Part shown: positions 7,069 through 15,209 of the stretch, in pieces
Layout: each line of letters starts with the position of its first letter
Position numbering within the stretch: position 1 is the first letter of the stretch
Origin: Nitrospina sp.
Lineage (GTDB): Bacteria > Nitrospinota > Nitrospinia > Nitrospinales > VA-1
Direction of reading: 5' to 3'
Assembly: GCA_018673915.1 (NCBI GenBank)
Contig: JABHBK010000054.1
Span: 1 to 64,000 of the forward strand
DNA length: 64,000 bases
Notes under the pieces: model-generated
Seen by the model: the letters and a program-made list of their open reading frames with translations, nothing else
Databases searched by the model: none
Told to the model about the DNA's origin: nothing
Made by a program: the position numbers and the translations under genes

Positions 7069-8514
7069 ATGGAACCGGTTATAAAAAACAATAAATGGAA
7101 GTTAGGATGGATCGCTGGAATTCTTTTAGCGGGACTCTTTGCGCTTAAGCTGTTCACCATAATCACAGGCTCAATCCCAAAGCAGCCTAATCTACTATTG
7201 ATAACTCTGGATACCCTGCGTCCCGATCATTTGAGTGTATATGGCTATCAAAAGGAAACCAGTCCTTCCCTTTCCAAATTAGGGAAAGACAGTTTTGTTT
7301 TTGAAAAAGCTTTTACGGTGGCAACCAACTCAGGTCCGTCCCATGCGACTCTTTTGACAGGATTATACCCTGCTCAGCATGGGTTGGTAGATAATGGTCA
7401 AAGAATTCAGGTGCCCACTCTTGCTGAAACTTTGAGCCAAACAGGCTACGACACTGCCGGGTTTGTTGGTTATTACGCATTGGGAGAAGAATCGGGACTT
7501 GATGCAGGTTTTAAGGATTTTGAATATCACCCCATCGCAAGTCATGACCATGACGAGAAGAAAGATGACCTAAAAGGATTTAACGCGACAACGGGCTGGC
7601 TAAAATCCTGGACTAAAACTCCTGTAGATTCTCGTTCTCCGTTTTTTGTCTGGATGCATGTTCAAAATATTCACGAAAGCTATGATCCTCCCTCTCCCTA
7701 TAACTCCATGTTTGGGCAAATATCTGGCCTTCAAGAACTGGAAGGATTTGAGGGAGAATTTGATGTGCGGTGTGCCAACGATCTGGCTAAAGCCTGGCGT
7801 GCGGGGATTTTGCCTTCTCGTTTCAAGCAGGAAGTGATGGCTCTGTATGACGGGGAAATTCGTTTGGTAGATGATCAACTCGGCCGGATTTTCGCAATGC
7901 TAAAATCAATGGGTGCATATGATAATACGGTGATCGTTGTTGTGTCCGACCATGGTGAGATTTTATTTGAACTTTATGAAAACGGGTTTTACAAAAAAGG
8001 TCCAGGCCATACCGCTCGCTATACGGACGCCTCAATGCAGGTACCTATGATTATAAAACCAGCGAAAACCCATGAGCTCAATAAAAAACAGCGCATAAAA
8101 CAAATGGTTTCCACCATTGATCTGGTACCAACACTTGTGCAATTGCTCGGGCTACCGATTCCTCTAGATCTACCCGGTGTATCCTTGGTGAACTCAATGC
8201 GTCAACCGGATTCCGCCGCAATAAGGGAAAAAATTTATTTCCAAGAAAGCCCTCATGGAGTGGAATACATAGGGCTTCGCACGGAACAATGGAAGTTTGT
8301 GATTAAAGTTAAAGATGGCAATGAAAGTTCCCTGCTCATCGACTTGATAAATGATCCGAACGAAAATTTCAATTCAAAATCAATTACCAGGACCCGAGAA
8401 TTTGAAGCCTCTTTAAAAGCATGGAAAAAAAATATGGGTTCAGTTAATAAAAGAAGAGAATTATCTGACGAAATGAAACAGGCGTTGAAAGATGGAGGGT
8501 ACCTGCGCGAATGA
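7069..8514 (+). CDS. Sulfatase-fold (alkaline phosphatase superfamily) membrane-anchored enzyme
   Basis: A 481-residue protein with one N-terminal membrane anchor (about residues 12-32) and a large periplasmic sulfatase domain. LLITLDTLRPDHLS holds the first metal Asp (48), SGPSHATLLTG (88-98) occupies the nucleophile site, and VVVSDHGE is the later metal site. The usual formylglycine motif C/S-x-P-x-R is replaced by S-x-P-S-H, so conversion to formylglycine is doubtful; phosphodiesterase or transferase chemistry with a Ser nucleophile is possible. I prefer the ATG at 7069 to the in-frame TTG at 7042, which has no better ribosome site. The next gene overlaps by 4 bp. Divergence from the DltA-like operon hints at a shared envelope role (inference). 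Confidence 0.82.
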   Translation: MEPVIKNNKWKLGWIAGILLAGLFALKLFTIITGSIPKQPNLLLITLDTLRPDHLSVYGYQKETSPSLSKLGKDSFVFEKAFTVATNSGPSHATLLTGLYPAQHGLVDNGQRIQVPTLAETLSQTGYDTAGFVGYYALGEESGLDAGFKDFEYHPIASHDHDEKKDDLKGFNATTGWLKSWTKTPVDSRSPFFVWMHVQNIHESYDPPSPYNSMFGQISGLQELEGFEGEFDVRCANDLAKAWRAGILPSRFKQEVMALYDGEIRLVDDQLGRIFAMLKSMGAYDNTVIVVVSDHGEILFELYENGFYKKGPGHTARYTDASMQVPMIIKPAKTHELNKKQRIKQMVSTIDLVPTLVQLLGLPIPLDLPGVSLVNSMRQPDSAAIREKIYFQESPHGVEYIGLRTEQWKFVIKVKDGNESSLLIDLINDPNENFNSKSITRTREFEASLKAWKKNMGSVNKRRELSDEMKQALKDGGYLRE

Positions 8515-9239
8515 GTTATATGTTAAATAAACCATTTCCACCGAGAAGAGTATTTTTTGTTTTACTGATAATTGATGTCGGAGTGGGTGCTCTTCATCTA
8601 CTATATTCCTCTGACCCGAAAATAGGTTCCTTTTTTAACCTTGCCCATGAAGAAAACCTGCCCACCTGGTATTCCAGTTTTCAATTCCTCCTTGTAGCAG
8701 TTGCTGGAATTTTTTGTTATTTAGTGGAAAGAGCCGGGGAGAAGCATAAGTCAGGGAGCTGGGGATGGTTAATTGTGGCCCTATGCATGTTGGGCCTGGC
8801 TATAGATGAGACTTTCCAGTTCCATGAAGCTCTCATTAATCAGGTGATGTCTGGGCAAGCAGGGGAAAATTTGCGACATTATTTTGGAGTGACCAAAGAT
8901 ACCGACTCACTTTTATGGACGGTGGTTTTTGCCCCAGGAATGATTCTGGCAGGGACAGGATTGATCATGTTTTATTATTCCAGATTCCAAAGCAACCGAT
9001 TTCTGTATAGACTATCCATAACTCCTCTTATTTTTTTAGCATTGTCAGCGGGATTAGAATTTTTGGAAGCAAAAATATTAAGTTATCCTGCTGAAGACCC
9101 TATGATCCGTTACCGACAATTAATATTTGTAGAGGAAATGGCAGAACTTTTTGCCGCATCTCTGTTTGTATGGATTCACTACCAATATTGGGTATGGAAG
9201 GGGTCCCATTATCAATTTAGTGATGCAGGTGAACTGTGA
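8511..9239 (+). CDS. Multi-pass membrane protein of unknown function
   Basis: A 242-residue protein with about six hydrophobic segments, starting within the stop of the sulfatase-fold gene (ATGA), so co-translated. I do not recognise the family. Polar residues recur at membrane edges: EENLPTWYSSFQ near 48-58, DETFQFHE at 100-107, and EEMAEL near 213; such Glu/His/Asp clusters could bind a metal or form an intramembrane active site. No signal peptide or enzymatic motif is otherwise visible. Context suggests it works with the sulfatase-fold protein, for example as a membrane partner or lipid-modifying enzyme, but that is speculative. Confidence 0.75.
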   Translation: MSYMLNKPFPPRRVFFVLLIIDVGVGALHLLYSSDPKIGSFFNLAHEENLPTWYSSFQFLLVAVAGIFCYLVERAGEKHKSGSWGWLIVALCMLGLAIDETFQFHEALINQVMSGQAGENLRHYFGVTKDTDSLLWTVVFAPGMILAGTGLIMFYYSRFQSNRFLYRLSITPLIFLALSAGLEFLEAKILSYPAEDPMIRYRQLIFVEEMAELFAASLFVWIHYQYWVWKGSHYQFSDAGEL

Positions 9240-9305
9240 TGCTAGAATTCCTCATGCTAAATTGAGTAAACCGAGCATTATTCGTTCCGAATACTTTGAG
9301 TTTAT

Positions 9306-11408
9306 ATGCAGCGTTTCACATTTAAAATTATTCCATTGTTGATGGCGGTTTTTTTGTCTTCTAACGAAGCCTTCTCGTTGGAATCTTACAATCGCCTGGT
9401 GGATGAGAAGAGCCCTTACCTTCTGCAGCATAAGGATAACCCCATTCACTGGTACCCATGGGGAGAAGAAGCGCTTGAGGCGGCAGTTCGGGAAAATAAA
9501 CCCATTTTCCTGAGCATTGGTTATTCAACCTGCCACTGGTGCCATGTATTGGAAAAAGAATCCTTTGAAGATGAAGAAGTCGCTGCGTTATTGAATGAAG
9601 CATTCATCTGCATAAAAGTGGACCGTGAAGAGCACCCGCATGTGGATCAGTTTTACATGAACGTGGTACAGGCGATGACGGGTAGCGGGGGTTGGCCTTT
9701 GACAGTGGTGATGACACCAGAAAAAATACCGGTCTTTGGGGGAACCTATTTTCCCCGCAACGAACTCATGAGAATTATAGGGGCAATTGGTTCTGCATGG
9801 ATTGAGCAACCAGGAAAAATAAAGGAAGTGGGAGACGCGGTCCGAAAATTTATTGAAGCCGGAGACCGCGTTTCAACTCAATCCGTCACTCTCGATGAAA
9901 AATTGCTTAAAGATTTGTATAAAAAATCCCTCATTAGTTATGACGCAGAGAATGGCGGGTTTGGTCTTGCCCCAAAATTTCCACCAACCATGAAAATGCG
10001 CTTGTTATTACGCATCGCCCAACGTACGGGAGATAAGCACGCAATAAAAATGGTGCAGACCACTTTATCAAATATGGCACGCGGGGGAATTTATGATCAT
10101 CTCGGAGGCGGGTTTCATCGCTATTCGACTGATCCTATTTGGTTGGTGCCACATTTCGAAAAAATGCTCTACGACCAGGCCGCTTTGGCAACTGTTTATC
10201 TGGAAGCCTATCAGGTTACAAAAAAACCAATATTTGAATCTGTCGCAAGAGGCATATTAGATTATGTTCTTACTGATATGACCGGCCCTCAAGGTGGGTT
10301 TTATTCTGCCGAAGATGCGGACAGCGAAGGTGAAGAAGGAACTTTTTATGTATGGTCGGATGCGGAGCTTAAAAAAAACCTGACTCTGAAAGAATATCAA
10401 CTTGCCTACAAATTTTTTGGGGTAACTTCAGGCGGAAATTTTGAAGAAAGTGGAAAAAATATTCTTCACCTTCAAAAGGAGAACAATTGGAAAGCGAATG
10501 AAAGTGCTGAGGTGAAGAACCTCAAGAAAAAACTGTTGGAGTTACGGGCAAAACGGGAGCGACCGTTCAAAGACGATAAAGTTTTAACTGCCTGGAACGG
10601 ATTGATGATAAGCGCTATGGCAAAAGCCTCGCAGGTATTGAAAGATAGCCGTTATCTTATAGCGGCACAAAAATCAGCGAGCTTTTTGAAAACGCAACTT
10701 TATGAAAAGGAAAAGCTGGCTCGCAGGTATCGAGCCGGTGAGGCAAAGTTTACCGCAAGTCTTGATGACTACGCTTATCTCATCCAGGGGTTGTTCGACC
10801 TTTACGAAGCGGATTTTGATGAGCAATGGTTGAGCTGGACCAGTCACCTACAGAAAAAACAGGATGAATTGTTCTGGGATAAGGATAGGGGTGGATATTT
10901 TTTTTCTGAGGCTGAGGGGAGCCTTTTGCCTGGTCGTAACAAAAGGTTTGAAGATAACGCGCGGCCTAATAGCAACGCAGTGTCTGCTTTGAATTTGTTA
11001 AAACTGTATAACTTCACTTTGCACAAACCCTTCAGGAAAAAAGCTAAAACAATTTTTTCCTTGGCGGGAGATATGATGAATCGCACCCATAATGCTTTTT
11101 CCCAAATGTTTATCGCGCTTGATTTTTATCTTGATAGATCAAAAGAGGTGATTGTGGTGGGTCCAAAAAAATCTCATGAAAAAGAATCCATCCTTCAAAT
11201 GCTGCGTGATGAATTCCTGCCTAATAAAACCGTGGGCTATATTTCGCCCGATGCCAAATCGTCTTTCCCGGTTTTTGAAAACAAGACTACGGCTGAAGGC
11301 CGCACCATTGTGTATGTCTGCGAAAACAATGTTTGCAAATACCCTACTGAAGAAATTGCGAAAGCTCGTGAACTGGTGCAAGACAATAAGCGATACCCTC
11401 TAAACTAA
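9306..11408 (+). CDS. Thioredoxin-domain / DUF255 protein (YyaL, SPATA20-like), apparently secreted
   Basis: A 700-residue protein of the YyaL/SPATA20 family. After an N-terminal hydrophobic segment ending in SSNEAFS (residues 1-24, signal-peptide-like) comes the thioredoxin-like domain with [18 protein letters not shown] and the CHWC motif at 76-79, then an (alpha/alpha)6-barrel-like region with [39 protein letters not shown] and LTAWNGLMI, all family landmarks. Most relatives lack a signal peptide and are thought cytoplasmic; this one would act in the periplasm if the leader is real. The biochemical role of the family is not established. It stands alone; the downstream gene is on the other strand. 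Confidence 0.9.
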   Translation: MQRFTFKIIPLLMAVFLSSNEAFSLESYNRLVDEKSPYLLQHKDNPIHWYPWGEEALEAAVRENKPIFLSIGYSTCHWCHVLEKESFEDEEVAALLNEAFICIKVDREEHPHVDQFYMNVVQAMTGSGGWPLTVVMTPEKIPVFGGTYFPRNELMRIIGAIGSAWIEQPGKIKEVGDAVRKFIEAGDRVSTQSVTLDEKLLKDLYKKSLISYDAENGGFGLAPKFPPTMKMRLLLRIAQRTGDKHAIKMVQTTLSNMARGGIYDHLGGGFHRYSTDPIWLVPHFEKMLYDQAALATVYLEAYQVTKKPIFESVARGILDYVLTDMTGPQGGFYSAEDADSEGEEGTFYVWSDAELKKNLTLKEYQLAYKFFGVTSGGNFEESGKNILHLQKENNWKANESAEVKNLKKKLLELRAKRERPFKDDKVLTAWNGLMISAMAKASQVLKDSRYLIAAQKSASFLKTQLYEKEKLARRYRAGEAKFTASLDDYAYLIQGLFDLYEADFDEQWLSWTSHLQKKQDELFWDKDRGGYFFSEAEGSLLPGRNKRFEDNARPNSNAVSALNLLKLYNFTLHKPFRKKAKTIFSLAGDMMNRTHNAFSQMFIALDFYLDRSKEVIVVGPKKSHEKESILQMLRDEFLPNKTVGYISPDAKSSFPVFENKTTAEGRTIVYVCENNVCKYPTEEIAKARELVQDNKRYPLN

Positions 11409-11424
11409 CAGGCCTGCCTTTTGG

Positions 11425-11736
11425 CTAAACCAGGGTTTTGATGACAGAGGGACCGAGGAAGGAAAATTTTTTCTCAAGGAAATAGGGGTCAGAGCCAGGC
11501 TCTCTTGCCTGCAGTTCTTCAGAATAAAAAACATTCATAATATCATCAGGCCTTTTAAACTCTGGCAGGCCGCCCTTTTTGGAATCCGTTTCCCCAGTAC
11601 TGAAAGAGGATCTAATGATTTGCAGTTCAATCAGTATTTGAGAGAAGTCTCCGCCGGCCACGGCATCGGCCCTTTCTTTTTGCTCAAGGGTAAGGTTGTT
11701 CAATAAGCAACTGCATGTTGGGTTTACAGGTTCCAT
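11425..11736 (-). CDS. Hypothetical protein, 103 aa
   Basis: A leftward 103-residue frame filling the gap between two larger genes. The N-terminus has three Cys-type residues in TCSCLL, followed by an amphipathic helix LTLEQKERADAV and a charged, Pro-containing tail; no membrane segment. I recognise no family. The ribosome site is weak (AAAGAT directly before the ATG). It is supported only by its length, plausible composition and lack of any competing gene. Confidence 0.45.
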   Translation of the reverse strand: MEPVNPTCSCLLNNLTLEQKERADAVAGGDFSQILIELQIIRSSFSTGETDSKKGGLPEFKRPDDIMNVFYSEELQAREPGSDPYFLEKKFSFLGPSVIKTLV

Positions 11737-11825
11737 ATCTTTATTGACGGTCAGAATCGATATATCTTGAATCTAAAATGCCCTAAAAAACAGGGGTAAA
11801 ACGAAACTCATTGAATTTGTGACAA

Positions 11826-12635
11826 CTATTGCAGCCGGAGATTTTCATTTTCGGGAAGAGTTCTATATTCACTACCCGCAATAGGAGCTTGAGATTTCAT
11901 TTTTTCATGAGCGTGGGAATGGCTGTCTTCCGCGAATCCGAATTCATCCGGATTCACGGTATGGGAGTATCCATGCATCTGCATTAAAAATAAAAAAGCT
12001 CCCGCCACAATAAGTCCATTATTGGAGACAGTGCTTATTTGCAGGAAAGACTGTGTATGTCGCCATTTAAAAAGTAAGGCAACCATTAAACATAAGGCCG
12101 AAATTTGGCCTAATTCAATCCCTAAATTAAAGGAAAGAATTCGCAGGACAATCCCTTCCTCTCCTAGAGGTAATTGTTGAAGCCTTGTGGATAATCCTAA
12201 TCCGTGAATCAGCCCAAATATAAATACAGCCCAAATTAAATTGGGTGATTTTTCAAAAAACTTGCGGAACCCTCCGATATTTTCATAACCGATATAACAA
12301 ACGCTCAACGCAATCACGGCATCGATCAAAAAGTAGTTGACTGTAACCCCCATCAGGGTTGCTGTAATGAGAGTTATGCTGTGTCCTATTGTAAAGGCGG
12401 TGATGGTCTTGACCACATCCATGAAGGTAGAAAGAAAAAAGACGATCCCGAAGACAAATAACAGGTGATCGTAGCCTGTTAACATATGGGTCGCGCCAAT
12501 CTTCATAAATTGAAGATTTCCGCCATCCAGAATGGTCTGTTTTTCTGCTTCAGACATTCCATGGGCATACGCAAGTGAGGTCACCAATAAAATTAATGTA
12601 ATAAAGATTATTTGATTAAAAAGATATTTGTTCAT
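11826..12635 (-). CDS. HupE/UreJ-2 family membrane protein with His-rich C-terminus
   Basis: A 269-residue protein with a cleavable-looking signal segment ending LLVTSLAYA-HG, then six or so membrane segments of the HupE/UreJ_2 type: GATHMLTGYDHLLFVFGIVF is the signature, followed by TIGHSITL, IHGLGLS and NLGIELGQ. Several conserved His/Asp residues lie in the membrane. The tail has a SHSHAHE cluster after HGYSH, fitting nickel, cobalt or another metal. The family is linked to metal uptake but its substrate is not proven. It starts just after the antiporter's stop codon. I chose the ATG at 12635; an in-frame TTG at 12650 touches the upstream stop directly. Confidence 0.8.
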   Translation of the reverse strand: MNKYLFNQIIFITLILLVTSLAYAHGMSEAEKQTILDGGNLQFMKIGATHMLTGYDHLLFVFGIVFFLSTFMDVVKTITAFTIGHSITLITATLMGVTVNYFLIDAVIALSVCYIGYENIGGFRKFFEKSPNLIWAVFIFGLIHGLGLSTRLQQLPLGEEGIVLRILSFNLGIELGQISALCLMVALLFKWRHTQSFLQISTVSNNGLIVAGAFLFLMQMHGYSHTVNPDEFGFAEDSHSHAHEKMKSQAPIAGSEYRTLPENENLRLQ

Positions 12636-12650
12636 AGATTTTATTTTCAA

Positions 12651-14441
12651 TTATGATTTGCTGTATGAAAAACTTATGATGGTATCCCCGGGTTTTGTGC
12701 CAGACTGGTTTTCGAAGAAATCCAGATCCAGCTCGCCATTACTCTGAAGTCGTATGAATGGTTTAATTTTTCCTTCATTGCTGCTTATAAGTTTTTCCAT
12801 ATCGAATTCCTCGGTAAGCCGAGTCTTTTTAAATCTCCATCCCTCTAGAAATAGAACGATCAGTTCTTTGTAAACCAGATTGCCGCCAAATAAAACTTTT
12901 CCTCTAAAGGAACCACTCAACTGTCTTCTTTCCTCTTTTCTTTCAGTTGTTGCTATTTGAAACACCTTGTCTCTTCCAAATTGGTGAATATAGACGCTAC
13001 ACACCAGAGAGTTGTAAGCATGATTACTGGTATTTGCCAGAAGATGTCCCATATCGGAAAGGTCCAGACTCTGGTGAACTTTTTCAGAGAGTACTTCTCC
13101 ATAATGAATGGGGATTCCCAAGAGGCGGGCCTGTTTCAAATTATTCCAGGAATCGCTCATCAATAATACCGGTAATCCTGCTTTTTCCAAAGTCAAAGCC
13201 AGGTCCGTGCTCCATTGATGGGCACCCACTATTAAAACTCCATTGCTGGATTTACCGGCTAGCTCTAACCGTCGAGCCAGCCACCCTATGCTGAACCCGT
13301 GCAATATTACAGTAGAAAAAACAACAGCAAACACTAAAGGAAGAAGTAACTCGGCATTTTGGAAATGAAGCAACTCCAATTTGAGGCCTAACAACCCTGC
13401 TATGGAGGTTGCAACGATTCCCCGTGGAGCAATCCAACTGATGAAAGCTCTTTCCTGCCAACTCAATCCAGTTCCAATAGTTGAAAGCCATACTGATACT
13501 GGCCGAACCAAAAACAAAAAGCAAAATAAAAACCCAAATACGCGCCAGTTTAAATTCATCAGGTTTTCCAGCTCTATATCTGCTGTTAATAGTATAAAAA
13601 CAACAGGAACTATAATAACGGTAATATTTTCTTTGAATTTCCTAAGGTCATGGATGATTACCAGTCCAATGTTCCCCATAGTTATTCCCATAACAGTAAC
13701 CGTTAGCAGTCCGACCTCTTCCTGAAAAATATTAGAAAGGGCATACAAAGATAAAACGGTTGCGAATACCAGGGGTAGTTTCAAAAATTCAGGGGAGTGG
13801 CCCTTCTCGAAAATAAACTTCAATAGATGTCCTCCTCCAATTCCAATTAATATGGAAGAAGCCACGGTTCCTAAAAGATAAAAAATTGTACTTTGATTTA
13901 ATTCAGTAAACTCACTGACCACAGTGAACTGAAAAACAAGAACGGCCAATATGATTCCGATAGGATCGTTAATGATACCTTCCCACTTTAAAAGAGAAGA
14001 GGTGCGAGCCTTCAATTTTGTTTGCCGAATCAAGGGCAAGATAACGGTGGGCCCAGTAACTACAAGGATAGCGGACAGCAACAAGGATAAAGAGAAGGAG
14101 AGACCTGCTACCCAATAGCAGACCAGAAAACCAAAGAACCATGCAAGCGGAAGACCCAAACAAATGAGTTGTTTAATTGCACGTCCGGTATGCTGCAACT
14201 CGTGGAATTTAAGATTCAGTCCCCCCTCAAATAAAATAATAGCCAGGGCGAGCTTGATAATTGATTCCAGGAGGACTCCAAAATCCTGACTCGGGTGGAC
14301 TAAATGAAATACTGGACCAATGAGAAGACCGACTACGGAGAATAGCGCGATAGAAGGAATTTTTATTCGCCATGCAAGCCAGTGGCAAAGAATCCCCAAA
14401 ATTACAATCAGGACAAGCTTATGTAGAACAATATATTCCAT
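12651..14441 (-). CDS. Cation:proton antiporter (CPA1 type) with C-terminal TrkA-N/RCK-like domain
   Basis: A 596-residue membrane antiporter. The first about 390 residues are 11-13 membrane helices with LFEGGLNL, VVTGPTVILPLIR and WEGIINDPIG, whose Asn-Asp pair is the ion-binding site of electroneutral Na+/H+ exchangers. Residues about 395-510 form a Rossmann-like TrkA-N domain (GVLIVGAHQWSTDLALTL), which in such proteins binds nucleotides and gates transport; the GxGxxG loop is degenerate (GAHQWS), so binding may be altered. A short C-terminal domain follows. The downstream HupE-like gene begins immediately after its stop, so they are likely cotranscribed. Expected role: Na+ or K+ export and pH homeostasis. 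Confidence 0.87.
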   Translation of the reverse strand: MEYIVLHKLVLIVILGILCHWLAWRIKIPSIALFSVVGLLIGPVFHLVHPSQDFGVLLESIIKLALAIILFEGGLNLKFHELQHTGRAIKQLICLGLPLAWFFGFLVCYWVAGLSFSLSLLLSAILVVTGPTVILPLIRQTKLKARTSSLLKWEGIINDPIGIILAVLVFQFTVVSEFTELNQSTIFYLLGTVASSILIGIGGGHLLKFIFEKGHSPEFLKLPLVFATVLSLYALSNIFQEEVGLLTVTVMGITMGNIGLVIIHDLRKFKENITVIIVPVVFILLTADIELENLMNLNWRVFGFLFCFLFLVRPVSVWLSTIGTGLSWQERAFISWIAPRGIVATSIAGLLGLKLELLHFQNAELLLPLVFAVVFSTVILHGFSIGWLARRLELAGKSSNGVLIVGAHQWSTDLALTLEKAGLPVLLMSDSWNNLKQARLLGIPIHYGEVLSEKVHQSLDLSDMGHLLANTSNHAYNSLVCSVYIHQFGRDKVFQIATTERKEERRQLSGSFRGKVLFGGNLVYKELIVLFLEGWRFKKTRLTEEFDMEKLISSNEGKIKPFIRLQSNGELDLDFFENQSGTKPGDTIISFSYSKS

Positions 14442-14545
14442 AAGTGCCGAATCCTAATGGATGTGAATCAATATGCAAGTGATTCTAAATTAATACTATA
14501 GTAAAATATAAATGTTTTCCGAACAATCTTATGGAGCAGGACTGA

Positions 14546-15169
14546 ATGCAACGAATCGAATTTACTTGCATTATTTTGTTCGTCCTCCTGATGGTGTCAC
14601 CTAATCTGGCCTCGGCTAAGGTTTATAAATGGGTGGATGAAAAAGGAAAGGCGCATTTCACCGATAACCCTGGAAAAATACCCGAACAATTCCGAACCCC
14701 GGATAAAGAGCCGCAAGCAGGAAAAAAAGCAAAAAAAAGAGTAGGCATTGGCAGGGGTTATTCCTTTGAAATTCCCGGGAATTGGAAAGTCGCAAAAAGA
14801 GGAAGCCTGCAAAATAAGCTGATTTTTACGAACAAGAGAGATGACTATGAGCCCGATTGCTCACTGCATGAGTATAAAATCACGCAGCCCTTTGAAAAAT
14901 TCCTGGCGATTACTAAAGCCGCTATAAAAAGGGCTTACACAGATTACAGGATAGTCAGCGAGTCGGCATTCTCTGCAAAAGATATAAAGGGAGTGAAAAT
15001 CAAGGAACGCTTTATTGACAAATTAGGGAAAAATGCCCGTAGGCAAACTTATTTTTTTCATGTCCAAAATAAAAAGAACGTTTCTATCACCTGTCAAGCG
15101 GCAATAAAAACCAAAGCGGCACTGGATGATGTCTTCGATGAAATCGTGGCATCATTAGTCAGTGAGTAG
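14546..15169 (+). CDS. Secreted DUF4124-domain protein
   Basis: A 207-residue protein with a signal peptide (cleavage near ASA-KVY, about residue 24). It is followed at once by a DUF4124 module, KVYKWVDEKGKAHFTDNP (25-42), which typifies small periplasmic proteins of unknown role. The rest (about 70-207) begins YSFEIPGNWKV and resembles a PsbP/MoeB-like lipoprotein fold in which a stress or membrane-surface protein is described by its predicted mean; I cannot assign a function. The ATG is preceded by GGAGCAGGA. trmB follows 40 bp downstream on the same strand. Confidence 0.78.
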   Translation: MQRIEFTCIILFVLLMVSPNLASAKVYKWVDEKGKAHFTDNPGKIPEQFRTPDKEPQAGKKAKKRVGIGRGYSFEIPGNWKVAKRGSLQNKLIFTNKRDDYEPDCSLHEYKITQPFEKFLAITKAAIKRAYTDYRIVSESAFSAKDIKGVKIKERFIDKLGKNARRQTYFFHVQNKKNVSITCQAAIKTKAALDDVFDEIVASLVSE

Positions 15170-15209
15170 TTCTTAGTCAGTTTCACCCTATATTTTTATC
15201 TTTGAAAAA

